This document shows, one piece after another, positions 9,071 through 18,011 of a DNA stretch of 64,000 nt. Made by a program: the position numbers and the translations under genes. The stretch's first letter is position 1. Every line of letters starts with the position of its first letter. The notes beneath the pieces were generated by a model. The model was not told where the DNA came from. It worked only from the letters and a program-made list of their open reading frames with translations, and made no database searches. This DNA is from Polaribacter sp. IC066 (GTDB lineage: Bacteria; Bacteroidota; Bacteroidia; Flavobacteriales; Flavobacteriaceae). Location of the stretch: contig NZ_VORR01000004.1 in assembly GCF_007997085.1 (NCBI RefSeq), positions 1-64,000 of the forward strand, in the 5' to 3' direction.

Positions 9071-10474
9071 CTATCCTATAATCATTCCTGCAATTGTTGC
9101 CGACATTAAAGAAGCCAATGTTCCTCCTAATAATGCTTTCATTCCGAATTCTGATAAAACTTTTCTTTGTCCTGGCGCTAAAGAACCAATGCCACCAATT
9201 TGAATTCCTATAGATGCAAAATTTGCAAATCCGCATAACATATAAGTTGCCATAATAATCGATTTATTATAGGATAAATGTAGAGCACTCTCTACGTCTT
9301 TTAGTTCTGCTAATTGTATGTAACCAACAAATTCACTTGCAGCTAACTTTATGCCTAATAGCTGCCCCATTAAAGCCATATCTTCAGATGCAACACCAAT
9401 TAACCACATTAAAGGCGCAAAAATATATCCTAAAATTGCTTCTAAAGAAAATGCTTCATAGGCAGTATTTGCTGCCATCCAAGAGTTTAATGTTGTTACA
9501 TCACCAACCCAACCTAAAATACCGTTGATCATGGCAATTACCGCCACAAAAACTAATAGCATTGCGCCTACATTTACCGCCAAACGCAAACCTTCTGTTG
9601 TTCCGTTGGCAATAGCGTCTAAAATATTAGAGCCTATTTTTTCTTGAGAGACCTTAACATCTGTATTTACCTCTTCTGTTTGCGGATACAACATTTTAGA
9701 AATTACAATTGCACCAGGAGCTGCCATTACAGAAGCTGCTAATAAATGTTTTGCAAAAACGAGTTCTAACTCCTTATCTCCACCACCTAAAAAACCTATA
9801 TACGCTGCCAAAACTGCACCGGCTACAGTGGCCATTCCGCCAATCATCACCAATAACATTTCTGACTTATTCATTTTCTCTAAATACGCTTTGATTAGCA
9901 AAGGCGCTTCAGTTTGCCCCAAGAAAATATTTCCTGCAACAGATAAACTTTCCATTCCAGATATACCTAAAAATTTAGACAAACCAATGGCTAATATTTT
10001 TACAATTCTTTGAATAATGCCTAAGTAAAATAACAAAGATGTTAACGCAGAAAAGAAAATGATTGTAGGCAATACTTGAAACGCAAAAATGTATCCAAAT
10101 TTATTCATATCGCCAACCATACCGGCAAATAAAAACTCACTACCTGCCTTTGTATATTCTAGTATTTCGATAAAAATCTTGCCAATAAATTCAAAAATCT
10201 TTTGAATAAATTTTACTTTTAAAACACCAATTGCTATTAATAATTGCAACGCTAAACCAATTCCTACTTTTTTCCAATCAATAGCTTTTCGGTTGCTGCT
10301 AAATAAAAAAGCAATTAATAGCAATGCGAACATTCCTAAAACCCCTCTCCATAAACTAGTGAGAGAAAATCCTTGACTTGGTGTAATTTTTGTTAAAGTG
10401 GAAACTACTTCTGGGCTTTGAGAGAAAATTGAAATGGATAAAAAACAGAAAACGAGAACAAGTGTTTTTTTCAT
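9071..10474 (-). CDS. Concentrative nucleoside transporter (NupC/CNT family)
   Basis: The 467-aa inner-membrane protein imports nucleosides using an ion gradient. The CNT core starts near residue 40. Family signatures include the GQTEAPLLIKAYLEKMNKSEM segment (substrate site) and the MATYMLCGFANFASIGIQIGGIGSLAP motif near the C-terminus. Unlike the roughly 400-aa E. coli protein it has a cleavable-looking signal sequence (IFSQSPEV) before the first core helix. It follows the bifunctional-nuclease gene by 14 bp and is probably co-transcribed with it, ending at the 9022-9059 hairpin. The role would be nucleoside salvage; whether Na+ or H+ drives it cannot be told. Confidence 0.9.
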   Translation of the reverse strand: MKKTLVLVFCFLSISIFSQSPEVVSTLTKITPSQGFSLTSLWRGVLGMFALLLIAFLFSSNRKAIDWKKVGIGLALQLLIAIGVLKVKFIQKIFEFIGKIFIEILEYTKAGSEFLFAGMVGDMNKFGYIFAFQVLPTIIFFSALTSLLFYLGIIQRIVKILAIGLSKFLGISGMESLSVAGNIFLGQTEAPLLIKAYLEKMNKSEMLLVMIGGMATVAGAVLAAYIGFLGGGDKELELVFAKHLLAASVMAAPGAIVISKMLYPQTEEVNTDVKVSQEKIGSNILDAIANGTTEGLRLAVNVGAMLLVFVAVIAMINGILGWVGDVTTLNSWMAANTAYEAFSLEAILGYIFAPLMWLIGVASEDMALMGQLLGIKLAASEFVGYIQLAELKDVESALHLSYNKSIIMATYMLCGFANFASIGIQIGGIGSLAPGQRKVLSEFGMKALLGGTLASLMSATIAGMIIG

Positions 10475-10488
10475 GATAAAATGTAATT

Positions 10489-11100
10489 TTAAGAACGCTT
10501 ACTTATTTCGTCTCTTATTTTGGCTGCAAGTTCATAATTTTCATTATCCACAGCATTATTTAGTTGATTGTGCAGTTCTTTTAAAGAAAGACTAGAAAAA
10601 TTACTGCTGTCTTTTACCGCAGTATTTTTAACATCTACAGAAACTTCTTTAGACTCAAAATTAGTTTCTAATGCCATTTCTTCATCAACCTTTAGGTAAA
10701 TACCTGCTTTATCTAAAATATTTTCATAGGTATAAATAGGCGCATCAAAACGAACTGCTATCGCAATAGCGTCAGAAGTTCTTGTATCTAAAACTTCTTC
10801 TTTGCCTTCTCTTTCACAAATTAAGCTAGAAAAGAAAACACCATCTACTAATTTATGAATGATTACCTCTTTAACATTGATATCAAAAGCATCAGAAAAA
10901 GTCTTAAATAAATCGTGTGTTAGTGGTCTTGGAGGTCTTATTTCTGCTTCTAAAGCGATGGCGATAGATTGTGCTTCAAAAGCTCCGATAATAATAGGCA
11001 AGGTTCTTGATCCTTCTATCTCACTTAAAACCAATGCATAAGCACCGCTTTGAGTTTGACTGTAAGAAATACCTTTAATCGTTAATTTTATTAAACTCAT
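10489..11100 (-). CDS. Bifunctional nuclease (BFN/DUF151) domain protein with UVR motif
   Basis: The 203-aa protein has an N-terminal BFN domain (about 1-135; LPIIIGAFEAQSIAIALE and SDAIAIAVRFDAPIY are its typical motifs) and a C-terminal UvrB/UvrC-type coiled motif (about 165-203; LHNQLNNAVDNENYELAAKIRDEI). The combination is standard in Bacteroidota. BFN proteins of plants have RNase and DNase activity; the bacterial role is not settled. The gene precedes the nucleoside transporter by 14 bp, so release and uptake of nucleosides might be linked, but that is inference. Confidence 0.85.
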   Translation of the reverse strand: MSLIKLTIKGISYSQTQSGAYALVLSEIEGSRTLPIIIGAFEAQSIAIALEAEIRPPRPLTHDLFKTFSDAFDINVKEVIIHKLVDGVFFSSLICEREGKEEVLDTRTSDAIAIAVRFDAPIYTYENILDKAGIYLKVDEEMALETNFESKEVSVDVKNTAVKDSSNFSSLSLKELHNQLNNAVDNENYELAAKIRDEISKRS

Positions 11101-11319
11101 ATATTATGCTACAAAAAACGTAAATATTTATAATTGAATAAGATTCTTATGAACAATGTAAAATAACCTGTAATTGAAAAATTATTTCAATACTGAATCT
11201 AGTTCAGCAAACATTATTGCTCTGATAAACTCATCTATTTTTGTACTTCTTTTTAAAGGCACAATTTAATAAAAATAATAGATTGATAACTTTTATTTCA
11301 TCAGTTTTTACAAAAAGAA

Positions 11320-11351
11320 AAAACCTATTAGCAATTATACCAATAGGTTTT
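11320..11351 (-). terminator. Terminator of etfBA
   Basis: A 10-bp perfect stem (11320-11329 with 11342-11351) lies 30 bp after the etfA stop. On the minus strand it is followed by a T-rich stretch. Confidence 0.7.
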
Positions 11352-11380
11352 CATGTAAAAATCATGTTTGAATATTTGAA

Positions 11381-12337
11381 TTAAGCTTGCTTAAAAGCTT
11401 TTAGCTTCTCTATTAATTTTGGTACCACCTCAAAAGCATCACCCACAATACCATAATCTGCTGCTTTAAAGAAAGGTGCTTCTGGATCTGTATTGATGAC
11501 TACTTTTACTTTTGATGCATTAATACCTGCTAAATGTTGGATTGCTCCAGAAATTCCGATAGCGATATACAAGTTCGTCGCAACAGGCTTTCCTGTTTGC
11601 CCAACATGTTCTCCGTGAGGACGCCATCCTAAATCGGATACTGGTTTAGAACATGCCGTTGCAGCGCCTAAAACACCTGCTAACTCTTCAATCATTCCCC
11701 AGTTTTCTGGTCCTTTTAATCCTCTACCTGCAGAAACAACTACCTCTGCATCTGCAATAGTTACTTTACCCGTAATTCTTTCTAACTTTTCTGATTTTAC
11801 GCCAGATTCTGCAACTGTTGCATCAAAATTTTCTGTGGTTCCTGTTACCGGATTCTCAAAAACTCCGTAAGAGTTTTGAGCAACACCAATTATTTTGTTT
11901 TCCGTAGAAATTACTGTGTGGCTAAATGCTTTGTTAGAAAACGCCTTTCTTTTTACTGTAAAAGGACTTACAGATGTTGGCAACGCTACAACATTTGAAG
12001 CATAACCAGCATCTAATGCAACTGCTAATATGGGTGCAAGGTGCAAGGTATCGATACTAGAATCTAAAATTACTACCTTTGAAGCTTGAGCATCTGCTAC
12101 TTGCTTAAGAACAGAAGCCATTGCTTTTGCATTAAAAGTAGTAAATGCATCATTCTTTACTGCCAATACTCTGTCCGCTCCGTATGTATACAAAGCTTCT
12201 GTACTATCTGCATTTATTGTTAAAACAACTAGGTTACTATCGAGTTGCTCTGCTACTTTTTTTCCGTAAGAAACTACTTCAAAAGCATTTTTCTTAAATT
12301 TTCCGTTTGTTGAATTGGCAAAAACTAAAACTGACAT
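11381..12337 (-). CDS. etfA: Electron transfer flavoprotein, alpha subunit
   Basis: The 318-aa subunit binds FAD and, with EtfB, carries electrons from acyl-CoA and related dehydrogenases to the respiratory quinone pool. The N-terminal alpha/beta domain (1-190) is followed by the FAD-binding C-terminal domain, with GRGLKGPENWGMIEELA, the ArgProHisGlyGluHisValGlyGlnThrGly loop and AIGISGAIQHLAGI all typical. I start at MetSerValLeuValPhe (12337), since the nine codons before it do not resemble the family N-terminus. It lies 146 bp downstream of etfB in the same direction, a longer gap than usual for this pair. Confidence 0.95.
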   Translation of the reverse strand: MSVLVFANSTNGKFKKNAFEVVSYGKKVAEQLDSNLVVLTINADSTEALYTYGADRVLAVKNDAFTTFNAKAMASVLKQVADAQASKVVILDSSIDTLHLAPILAVALDAGYASNVVALPTSVSPFTVKRKAFSNKAFSHTVISTENKIIGVAQNSYGVFENPVTGTTENFDATVAESGVKSEKLERITGKVTIADAEVVVSAGRGLKGPENWGMIEELAGVLGAATACSKPVSDLGWRPHGEHVGQTGKPVATNLYIAIGISGAIQHLAGINASKVKVVINTDPEAPFFKAADYGIVGDAFEVVPKLIEKLKAFKQA

Positions 12338-12483
12338 ATATCTTAAGTTTTTAATTGTTAGCAATACTATACTAACAAAATTATTTTTTGTCCTAAACTT
12401 GATTCAGGATCTTATTATTATTTCTTTTTCTCTTTAAAAAAACACTGAACCAAGTTCTGCATGCTTTAATTTTTTATCAAAAA

Positions 12484-13230
12484 TTAAATGACCTTCGCTT
12501 CGTTGTGCAACAAGTTAATTAACTCATCTATATTATCTGCGTCTACTAACTTTACGGCTCCTTTTGGCGCAGGCTTTTCAAATGATTGTGTTGATGTTGC
12601 GTTTTCTAAAGCAACAGGCTCAACAACCTTTAATGGTTTTTTACGCGCCATCATAATTCCACGCATATTAGGTATGCGTAAATCTTTTTCTTCTACAATT
12701 CCTTTTTGACCCGCAACTACTAAAGGTAAAGAAGTCGTTAAAACTTCATTTCCACCATCAATTTCTCTTGATAATGAAACAGCTGTTCCATCAACCTCCA
12801 TAGCCACACAACCATTTACAAAGTTAAAATCTACCAAAGAAGCTAACATTCCAGGCACCATACCTCCGTTATAATCAATAGACTCTCTCCCTGCTAAAAC
12901 TAAATCGTATCCTCCGCTTTTTACAACTTCTGCTAATTGCTTTGCTACTGATAAACCATCAACAGCTTCCATATTTATGCGAATTGCGTCATCTGCGCCA
13001 ATTGCTAAAGCTTTTCGCAATGTTGGTTCAGAACTAGCCGTACCAACATTCACAACAGTTACACTAGCTCCTTGCTTTTCCTTAAACCACATTGCTCTGG
13101 TAAGGCTAAATTCGTCGTAAGGATTTATAACGAACTGTACGCCGTTTGTATCAAACTTTGTATCGTTCTCTGTAAAATTTATTTTTGAAGTGGTATCAGG
13201 CACATTACTAATACATACCAATATTTTCAT
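12484..13230 (-). CDS. etfB: Electron transfer flavoprotein, beta subunit
   Basis: The 248-aa partner of EtfA binds AMP structurally and forms the recognition loop for dehydrogenases. The N-terminus MKILVCISNVPDTTSKI and the GRESIDYNGGMVPGMLA and ArgIleProAsnMetArgGlyIleMetMetAlaArg motifs are diagnostic. It is the first gene of the minus-strand pair etfB-etfA and is divergent from pdhB. Its promoter (TAATTTTG at 13261-13268) lies next to a 30-bp perfect palindrome that could be a shared operator. Confidence 0.95.
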   Translation of the reverse strand: MKILVCISNVPDTTSKINFTENDTKFDTNGVQFVINPYDEFSLTRAMWFKEKQGASVTVVNVGTASSEPTLRKALAIGADDAIRINMEAVDGLSVAKQLAEVVKSGGYDLVLAGRESIDYNGGMVPGMLASLVDFNFVNGCVAMEVDGTAVSLSREIDGGNEVLTTSLPLVVAGQKGIVEEKDLRIPNMRGIMMARKKPLKVVEPVALENATSTQSFEKPAPKGAVKLVDADNIDELINLLHNEAKVI

Positions 13231-13260
13231 AATTCTAGTTTTTTAATCTATTATTGAATA

Positions 13261-13268
13261 CAAAATTA
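13261..13268 (-). promoter_or_regulatory. etfB -7 promoter element TAATTTTG
   Basis: On the minus strand the octamer matches TAnnTTTG and ends about 30 bp before the etfB start codon. The palindrome at 13281-13310 overlaps the place where the -33 element should lie. Confidence 0.5.
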
Positions 13269-13280
13269 CGTCTTTTTTTT

Positions 13281-13310
13281 AAAAAATACTATGCATGCAT
13301 AGTATTTTTT
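13281..13310. promoter_or_regulatory. 30-bp perfect palindrome, candidate operator for etfBA/pdhB
   Basis: Bases 13281-13295 are the exact reverse complement of 13296-13310, with core ACTATGCATGCATAGT. It sits between two divergent genes and so cannot be their terminator. A dimeric regulator binding here could control both etfBA and pdhB. Confidence 0.55.
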
Positions 13311-13406
13311 ATTTTATTTAACAATTTCGAAAACGATTGCGTACTAATTGTATCATAAAAGTGTTAGATTCTAAATTGGAACTAAAAAAATTGGCAAATA
13401 TTTCCT

Positions 13407-13414
13407 TACTTTTG
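13407..13414 (+). promoter_or_regulatory. pdhB -7 promoter element TACTTTTG
   Basis: A full match to TAnnTTTG, 29 bp upstream of the pdhB start codon. No TTTG is present at the standard -33 distance. Confidence 0.5.
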
Positions 13415-13443
13415 TGGTCAACAATTTTACAACGAAAATCTAG

Positions 13444-14424
13444 ATGAAAACAGTTCAATTCAGAGAAGCAATTTGCGAAGCAATGAGTGAAGAAATGCGC
13501 AGGGATGAAAGCGTGTATTTAATGGGTGAAGAAGTTGCCGAATATAATGGTGCTTACAAAGCTAGTAAAGGAATGCTAGAAGAATTTGGCGCTAAAAGAG
13601 TGATTGACACTCCTATTGCCGAATTAGGTTTTGCTGGTATTGCAATTGGTTCTGCCATGAATGGTAACAGACCAATTGTAGAATATATGACGTTTAACTT
13701 TTCTTTGGTTGGTATTGATCAAATCATAAACAACGCAGCAAAAATAAGACAAATGTCTGGAGGTCAGTTTAACTGTCCTATTGTGTTTAGAGGCCCAACG
13801 GCTTCTGCAGGTCAATTAGGCGCAACCCACTCACAAGCTTTTGAAAACTGGTTTGCAAACACTCCTGGTTTAAAAGTAATTGTACCATCAAATCCTTATG
13901 ATGCAAAAGGTCTTCTAAAGGCTGCTATTAGAGATGATGATCCCGTAATTTTTATGGAATCTGAACAGATGTATGGTGATAAAATGGAAATTCCTGAAGG
14001 GGAATATATCATACCAATTGGTGTTGCAGAAATTAAAAGAGAAGGTACAGATGTTACTGTGGTCTCTTTTGGTAAGATTATAAAAGAAGCGTACAAAGCG
14101 GCTGAAGAATTAGAAAAAGAAGGAATTTCTATTGAAATTATCGACTTAAGAACAGTACGCCCTATGGATCATGATGCCATTTTAAAATCTGTTAAAAAAA
14201 CAAATAGATTAGTAGTTTTAGAAGAGGCTTGGCCTTTTGCAAGTGTTGCTTCAGAAATTACCTATAGAATACAAGATCAGGCATTTGATTATTTAGATGC
14301 GCCTATAAAGAGAATTACAACCGCAGATACACCTGCTCCATATTCTCCAGTATTATTAGAAAAATGGATTCCGAATTATAAAGATGTTGTAAAAGCTGTA
14401 AAAGAAGTTTTATACATCAAATAA
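13444..14424 (+). CDS. pdhB: Pyruvate dehydrogenase complex E1 component, beta subunit
   Basis: The 326-aa subunit forms, with the alpha subunit, the thiamine-diphosphate-dependent E1 that decarboxylates pyruvate for acetyl-CoA synthesis. The TPP-side segment GEEVAEYNGAYKASKGM, the GGQFNCPIVFRGPTASAGQLGATHSQAFENWF stretch (given here only as a description of its position, about 98-129) and the C-terminal transketolase domain (about 200-326) match the E1-beta family at full length. No alpha or E2 gene is adjacent; in Flavobacteriaceae, as I recall, pdhA and the E2 gene lie elsewhere. The divergent etfBA pair shares the upstream region, suggesting joint regulation of central and fatty-acid-derived carbon flow. 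Confidence 0.93.
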   Translation: MKTVQFREAICEAMSEEMRRDESVYLMGEEVAEYNGAYKASKGMLEEFGAKRVIDTPIAELGFAGIAIGSAMNGNRPIVEYMTFNFSLVGIDQIINNAAKIRQMSGGQFNCPIVFRGPTASAGQLGATHSQAFENWFANTPGLKVIVPSNPYDAKGLLKAAIRDDDPVIFMESEQMYGDKMEIPEGEYIIPIGVAEIKREGTDVTVVSFGKIIKEAYKAAEELEKEGISIEIIDLRTVRPMDHDAILKSVKKTNRLVVLEEAWPFASVASEITYRIQDQAFDYLDAPIKRITTADTPAPYSPVLLEKWIPNYKDVVKAVKEVLYIK

Positions 14425-14444
14425 AAATAACATACTTTTATTAC

Positions 14445-14478
14445 AAAATCCTTTTTGATGAACTTCAAAAAGGATTTT
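14445..14478 (+). terminator. Terminator of pdhB
   Basis: A 14-bp perfect stem (14445-14458 with 14465-14478) with a 6-base loop begins 20 bp after the pdhB stop and ends in a T run. Confidence 0.9.
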
Positions 14479-14593
14479 ATAATTAAAAAAAGTTTTATAG
14501 CCAGTTAGATAAAAGGTTTGCGAAAATTAGTATCTGGAACACTCATTAATTTATTATTTTCGCGCTACAATATTGATTTAAAAAAATAGACAT

Positions 14594-15121
14594 ATGATAA
14601 CAAAAGACGAAACTACATTTGATGTTTTAATAGAAATACCCAAAGGCAGTAGAAATAAATACGAATACGATTTTGACCTGCATAAAATTCGTTTTGATAG
14701 AATGCTATTTTCTTCAATGATGTATCCTGCCGATTATGGCTTTGTTCCAGAAACGTTAGCACTAGACGATGATCCTTTAGATGTTTTAGTTTTAGGTCAT
14801 GAACCAACGTTTCCTATGTGTGTTATGGAAGTAAAACCAATTGGCGTTTTTCATATGACCGATGAAAAAGGACCTGACGAAAAAATTATTTGTGTGCCTG
14901 TTTCAGATCCTATCTGGAATGGTCATAAAGATATTTTTGATTTAAATCCTCACAGGCTAAAAGAAATTGAGCACTTTTTTAAAGTTTACAAAGATTTAGA
15001 AAAGAAAAAAGTTGATGTTGGCGGCTGGGGAGATGCGACAGAAGCTTTAGATATTTATCAAAAATCAGTGAAGAGATATCACGAAAGTGACTATAAAAAG
15101 ACGAATAAATTCAAGATTTAG
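14594..15121 (+). CDS. ppa: Soluble inorganic pyrophosphatase (family I)
   Basis: The 175-aa enzyme hydrolyses pyrophosphate to phosphate with Mg2+, pulling biosynthetic reactions forward. Diagnostic residues are the substrate Lys/Arg/Tyr of IPKGSRNKYEYD, the YPADYGFVPETLALDDDPLDVLVLG region (about 51-75) containing the metal-binding Asp residues of DDDPLD, and a C-terminal GGWGDATEA segment. It lies directly before the membrane-bound pyrophosphatase gene but has its own terminator, so the two may be separately controlled. Confidence 0.96.
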   Translation: MITKDETTFDVLIEIPKGSRNKYEYDFDLHKIRFDRMLFSSMMYPADYGFVPETLALDDDPLDVLVLGHEPTFPMCVMEVKPIGVFHMTDEKGPDEKIICVPVSDPIWNGHKDIFDLNPHRLKEIEHFFKVYKDLEKKKVDVGGWGDATEALDIYQKSVKRYHESDYKKTNKFKI

Positions 15122-15145
15122 CAAAATTCACACTCTTATACTATC

Positions 15146-15180
15146 AACCTCTTAAAATTAACTTTTTAAGGGGTTTTTTA
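15146..15180 (+). terminator. Terminator of ppa
   Basis: A 12-bp stem with one T-G pair (15146-15157 with 15164-15175) is followed by a T-rich tail, 60 bp before hppA. Confidence 0.7.
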
Positions 15181-15239
15181 TTTCTATTTGATTTTATTAC
15201 ATTTACCACCGTTTTAAACTAATCAAATCAATAATATTT

Positions 15240-17663
15240 ATGGAATCAATGATGATTTATATGCCAATAGTGATGGCAATTTTAGGCCTTATCTATATGG
15301 TAATTAAAAAGGGCTGGGTAATGAAACAAGATGCAGGTGACGGAAAAATGAAAGAAATTTCTGACCACATTTATGAAGGGGCTTTAGCTTTCTTAAAAGC
15401 TGAATATAGATTACTCGCATTTTTTGTAGTAGGAGCAAGTATTGTTTTAGCCTCAATTGCTTTTTATATGGATAGTACGTATTTAATAGTAGTTGCCTTT
15501 ATTATAGGGGCTATCTTTTCTGCTTATGCAGGAAACATGGGAATGAAAATTGCTACAAAAACAAATGTTAGAACTACACAAGCTGCAAAAACAAGTTTAC
15601 CAAATGCTTTAAAAGTTTCTTTTGGTGGTGGTACTGTTATGGGGCTTGGTGTTGCTGGTTTGGCAGTTTTAGGTTTAACCCTTTTCTTTATTATATTCTT
15701 TCATCTTTTTATGGGAAGTGAATGGACGAACACTACAGATATGACGATTGTTTTAGAAGCATTAGCCGGTTTCTCTTTAGGAGCAGAATCTATTGCATTA
15801 TTTGCCAGAGTTGGTGGTGGTATTTATACCAAAGCCGCTGATGTTGGTGCTGATTTAGCGGGTAAAGTACAAGCAGATATTCCGGAAGATGACCCAAGAA
15901 ACCCAGCAACAATTGCTGATAATGTAGGTGATAATGTGGGTGATGTTGCAGGTATGGGAGCCGATTTATTTGGTTCTTATGTAGCAACCGTTTTAGCTGC
16001 CATGGTTTTAGGAAACTATGTTATTAAAGATATGGGAGGATCAATTCAAGATGCTTTTGGCGGTATTGGCCCAATTTTACTACCAATGTCTATTGCAGGT
16101 GTAGGAATTATTATATCTTTAATCGGAACATTATTAGTGAAAATTTCATCGAACGACGCAAAAGAAGCAGACGTTCAAAAAGCATTAAATATCGGTAACT
16201 GGGCATCTATCGCAATGGTGGCTGCTGCATGTTATGGTTTAGTTATTTGGATGTTGCCAGAAACCATGCAAATGGATTTCTTTGGTGAAGGTCTTCAAGA
16301 TATTTCATCAATCAGAGTATTTTATGCTTGTTTGGTTGGTTTGGTTGTGGGTGCAGGAATTTCAGCATTTACTGAATACTATACAGGATTAGGTTCGAAA
16401 CCAATTTTAAAAATTGTACAACAATCTAGTACCGGAGCAGGAACCAACATTATTGCTGGTTTAGCAACAGGGATGATTTCTACATTTTCTTCTGTTTTAT
16501 TATTTGCTGCTGCAATCTGGTCTTCTTATGCTTTAGCAGGATTTTACGGAGTTGCTTTAGCGGCTTCTGCAATGATGGCAACAACTGCAATGCAGTTAGC
16601 AATTGATGCTTTTGGACCTATTGCTGATAATGCCGGTGGTATTGCTGAAATGAGTGAACAAGACCCAATTGTTAGAGAAAGAACAGATATTTTAGATGCT
16701 GTTGGTAACACAACAGCTGCAACAGGTAAAGGTTTTGCGATTGCATCTGCAGCCTTAACTTCTTTAGCTTTATTTGCTGCGTATGTAACTTTTACGGGAA
16801 TTGACGGAATTAATATTTTTAAAGCACCAGTTTTAGCCATGTTATTTGTGGGCGGTATGGTACCGGTTGTATTTTCTGCATTAGCAATGAATGCTGTTGG
16901 TAAAGCTGCCATGGAAATGGTGAATGAAGTCGTAAGACAGTTTAAAGAAATTCCGGGTATTATGGAAGGAACTGGCAAACCTGAATATGATAAATGTGTT
17001 GCTATTTCTACAAAAGCATCTTTAAAAGAAATGATGTTACCAGGACTTTTAACCATAGGTTTCCCGATACTCGTTGTATTAGTGGGTAAATTAGCGTATC
17101 AAGAAAATAATATGTTAGTTGCAGAAATGTTAGGTGGTTATATGGCCGGTGTTACTGTTTCTGGTGTACTTTGGGCAATTTTTCAAAACAACGCAGGTGG
17201 CGCTTGGGACAATGCTAAAAAATCTTTTGAAGCAGGTGTAGAAATTAACGGCGTTATGACCTACAAAGGTTCTGAAGCACATAAAGCTGCTGTAACTGGC
17301 GATACTGTTGGAGATCCTTTTAAAGATACTTCTGGTCCATCTATGAATATTTTAATTAAACTTACGTGTTTAATTGGTTTGGTTATTGCACCTATTTTGG
17401 GGGGGCATGCAGATGAGATTTCTTCTCATAATAACACTCAAAAAGAAGTAACCGTAACGATTCAAAAAACAACGGGTGCTTTAGCAATGGCAACAATTGT
17501 AACTTCAGAGAAATTAAACGGCTATGAAGTTAGCACAAATGTTGAAAAATTTAAAGGATCTATAAAAGAGATTGAAGCTAAAGCCGAAAAAGCTGGGAAA
17601 ATTGTTTCTGTACATATTGAAAACGATAAAAACGTTAAAGAAATTCTAGAAACACAAGAATAA
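15240..17663 (+). CDS. hppA: Membrane-bound ion-pumping pyrophosphatase, K+-dependent type
   Basis: The 807-aa inner-membrane enzyme couples pyrophosphate hydrolysis to export of H+ and/or Na+. The catalytic [18 protein letters not shown] motif (about 192-209) and [18 protein letters not shown] (about 228-245) are intact. [10 protein letters not shown] (about 488-497) has Ala where K+-independent enzymes have Lys, so it is the K+-dependent class. GAES (181-184) has the Glu found in Na+-transporting members, so Na+ or mixed Na+/H+ pumping is likely, but this is inferred from motifs. The core ends near 725. About 80 extra polar, Lys/Glu-rich residues follow and probably form a small soluble domain. 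Transcribed downstream of ppa. Confidence 0.95.
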   Translation: MESMMIYMPIVMAILGLIYMVIKKGWVMKQDAGDGKMKEISDHIYEGALAFLKAEYRLLAFFVVGASIVLASIAFYMDSTYLIVVAFIIGAIFSAYAGNMGMKIATKTNVRTTQAAKTSLPNALKVSFGGGTVMGLGVAGLAVLGLTLFFIIFFHLFMGSEWTNTTDMTIVLEALAGFSLGAESIALFARVGGGIYTKAADVGADLAGKVQADIPEDDPRNPATIADNVGDNVGDVAGMGADLFGSYVATVLAAMVLGNYVIKDMGGSIQDAFGGIGPILLPMSIAGVGIIISLIGTLLVKISSNDAKEADVQKALNIGNWASIAMVAAACYGLVIWMLPETMQMDFFGEGLQDISSIRVFYACLVGLVVGAGISAFTEYYTGLGSKPILKIVQQSSTGAGTNIIAGLATGMISTFSSVLLFAAAIWSSYALAGFYGVALAASAMMATTAMQLAIDAFGPIADNAGGIAEMSEQDPIVRERTDILDAVGNTTAATGKGFAIASAALTSLALFAAYVTFTGIDGINIFKAPVLAMLFVGGMVPVVFSALAMNAVGKAAMEMVNEVVRQFKEIPGIMEGTGKPEYDKCVAISTKASLKEMMLPGLLTIGFPILVVLVGKLAYQENNMLVAEMLGGYMAGVTVSGVLWAIFQNNAGGAWDNAKKSFEAGVEINGVMTYKGSEAHKAAVTGDTVGDPFKDTSGPSMNILIKLTCLIGLVIAPILGGHADEISSHNNTQKEVTVTIQKTTGALAMATIVTSEKLNGYEVSTNVEKFKGSIKEIEAKAEKAGKIVSVHIENDKNVKEILETQE

Positions 17664-17683
17664 CTACTTTTCAAAATATATTA

Positions 17684-17712
17684 AAAAAGCATCCAACATT
17701 TGGATGCTTTTT
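17684..17712 (+). terminator. Terminator of hppA
   Basis: A 12-bp perfect stem (17684-17695 with 17701-17712) and 5-base loop lie 20 bp past hppA and are followed by a T-rich run. Confidence 0.9.
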
Positions 17713-18011
17713 CTTTTTCACAAAATAATAATTCGCAATTTCTTTTTAGAAGTCTCTCTCTCTTCTTTTTTTTTAGAAACTTCTACAGAACTTCTAAATA
17801 ATCTCTCACATACCGAAACACTCTCCTCCAAATCCTGTACTCTTAAAAATTCGTTGTATTCTTTTGGTACTTTCCTTTTTTAAAAGTCATAAATTCTTTT
17901 GAAATCTTGAAATAGTTTCAAGGCATCAAACAAAAAATTAGAAAATTAATTTATCTTTATACTTTTTTATACTCACATATATAATTTTTTTTGTTGAAAT
18001 AGTGTTTTCTC
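17713..18011. other. AT-rich spacer, nothing recognised
   Basis: No reading frame, repeat or RNA structure that I can support was seen. The end of the segment presumably holds the promoter of the AraC-type regulator. Confidence 0.4.

Noticed and set aside
16544-17056. A 170-codon open frame antisense to hppA
   Set aside because: It mirrors the strongly biased Ala/Gly/Ile codons of the membrane pump, has no recognisable domain and no promoter; a shadow of the real gene.
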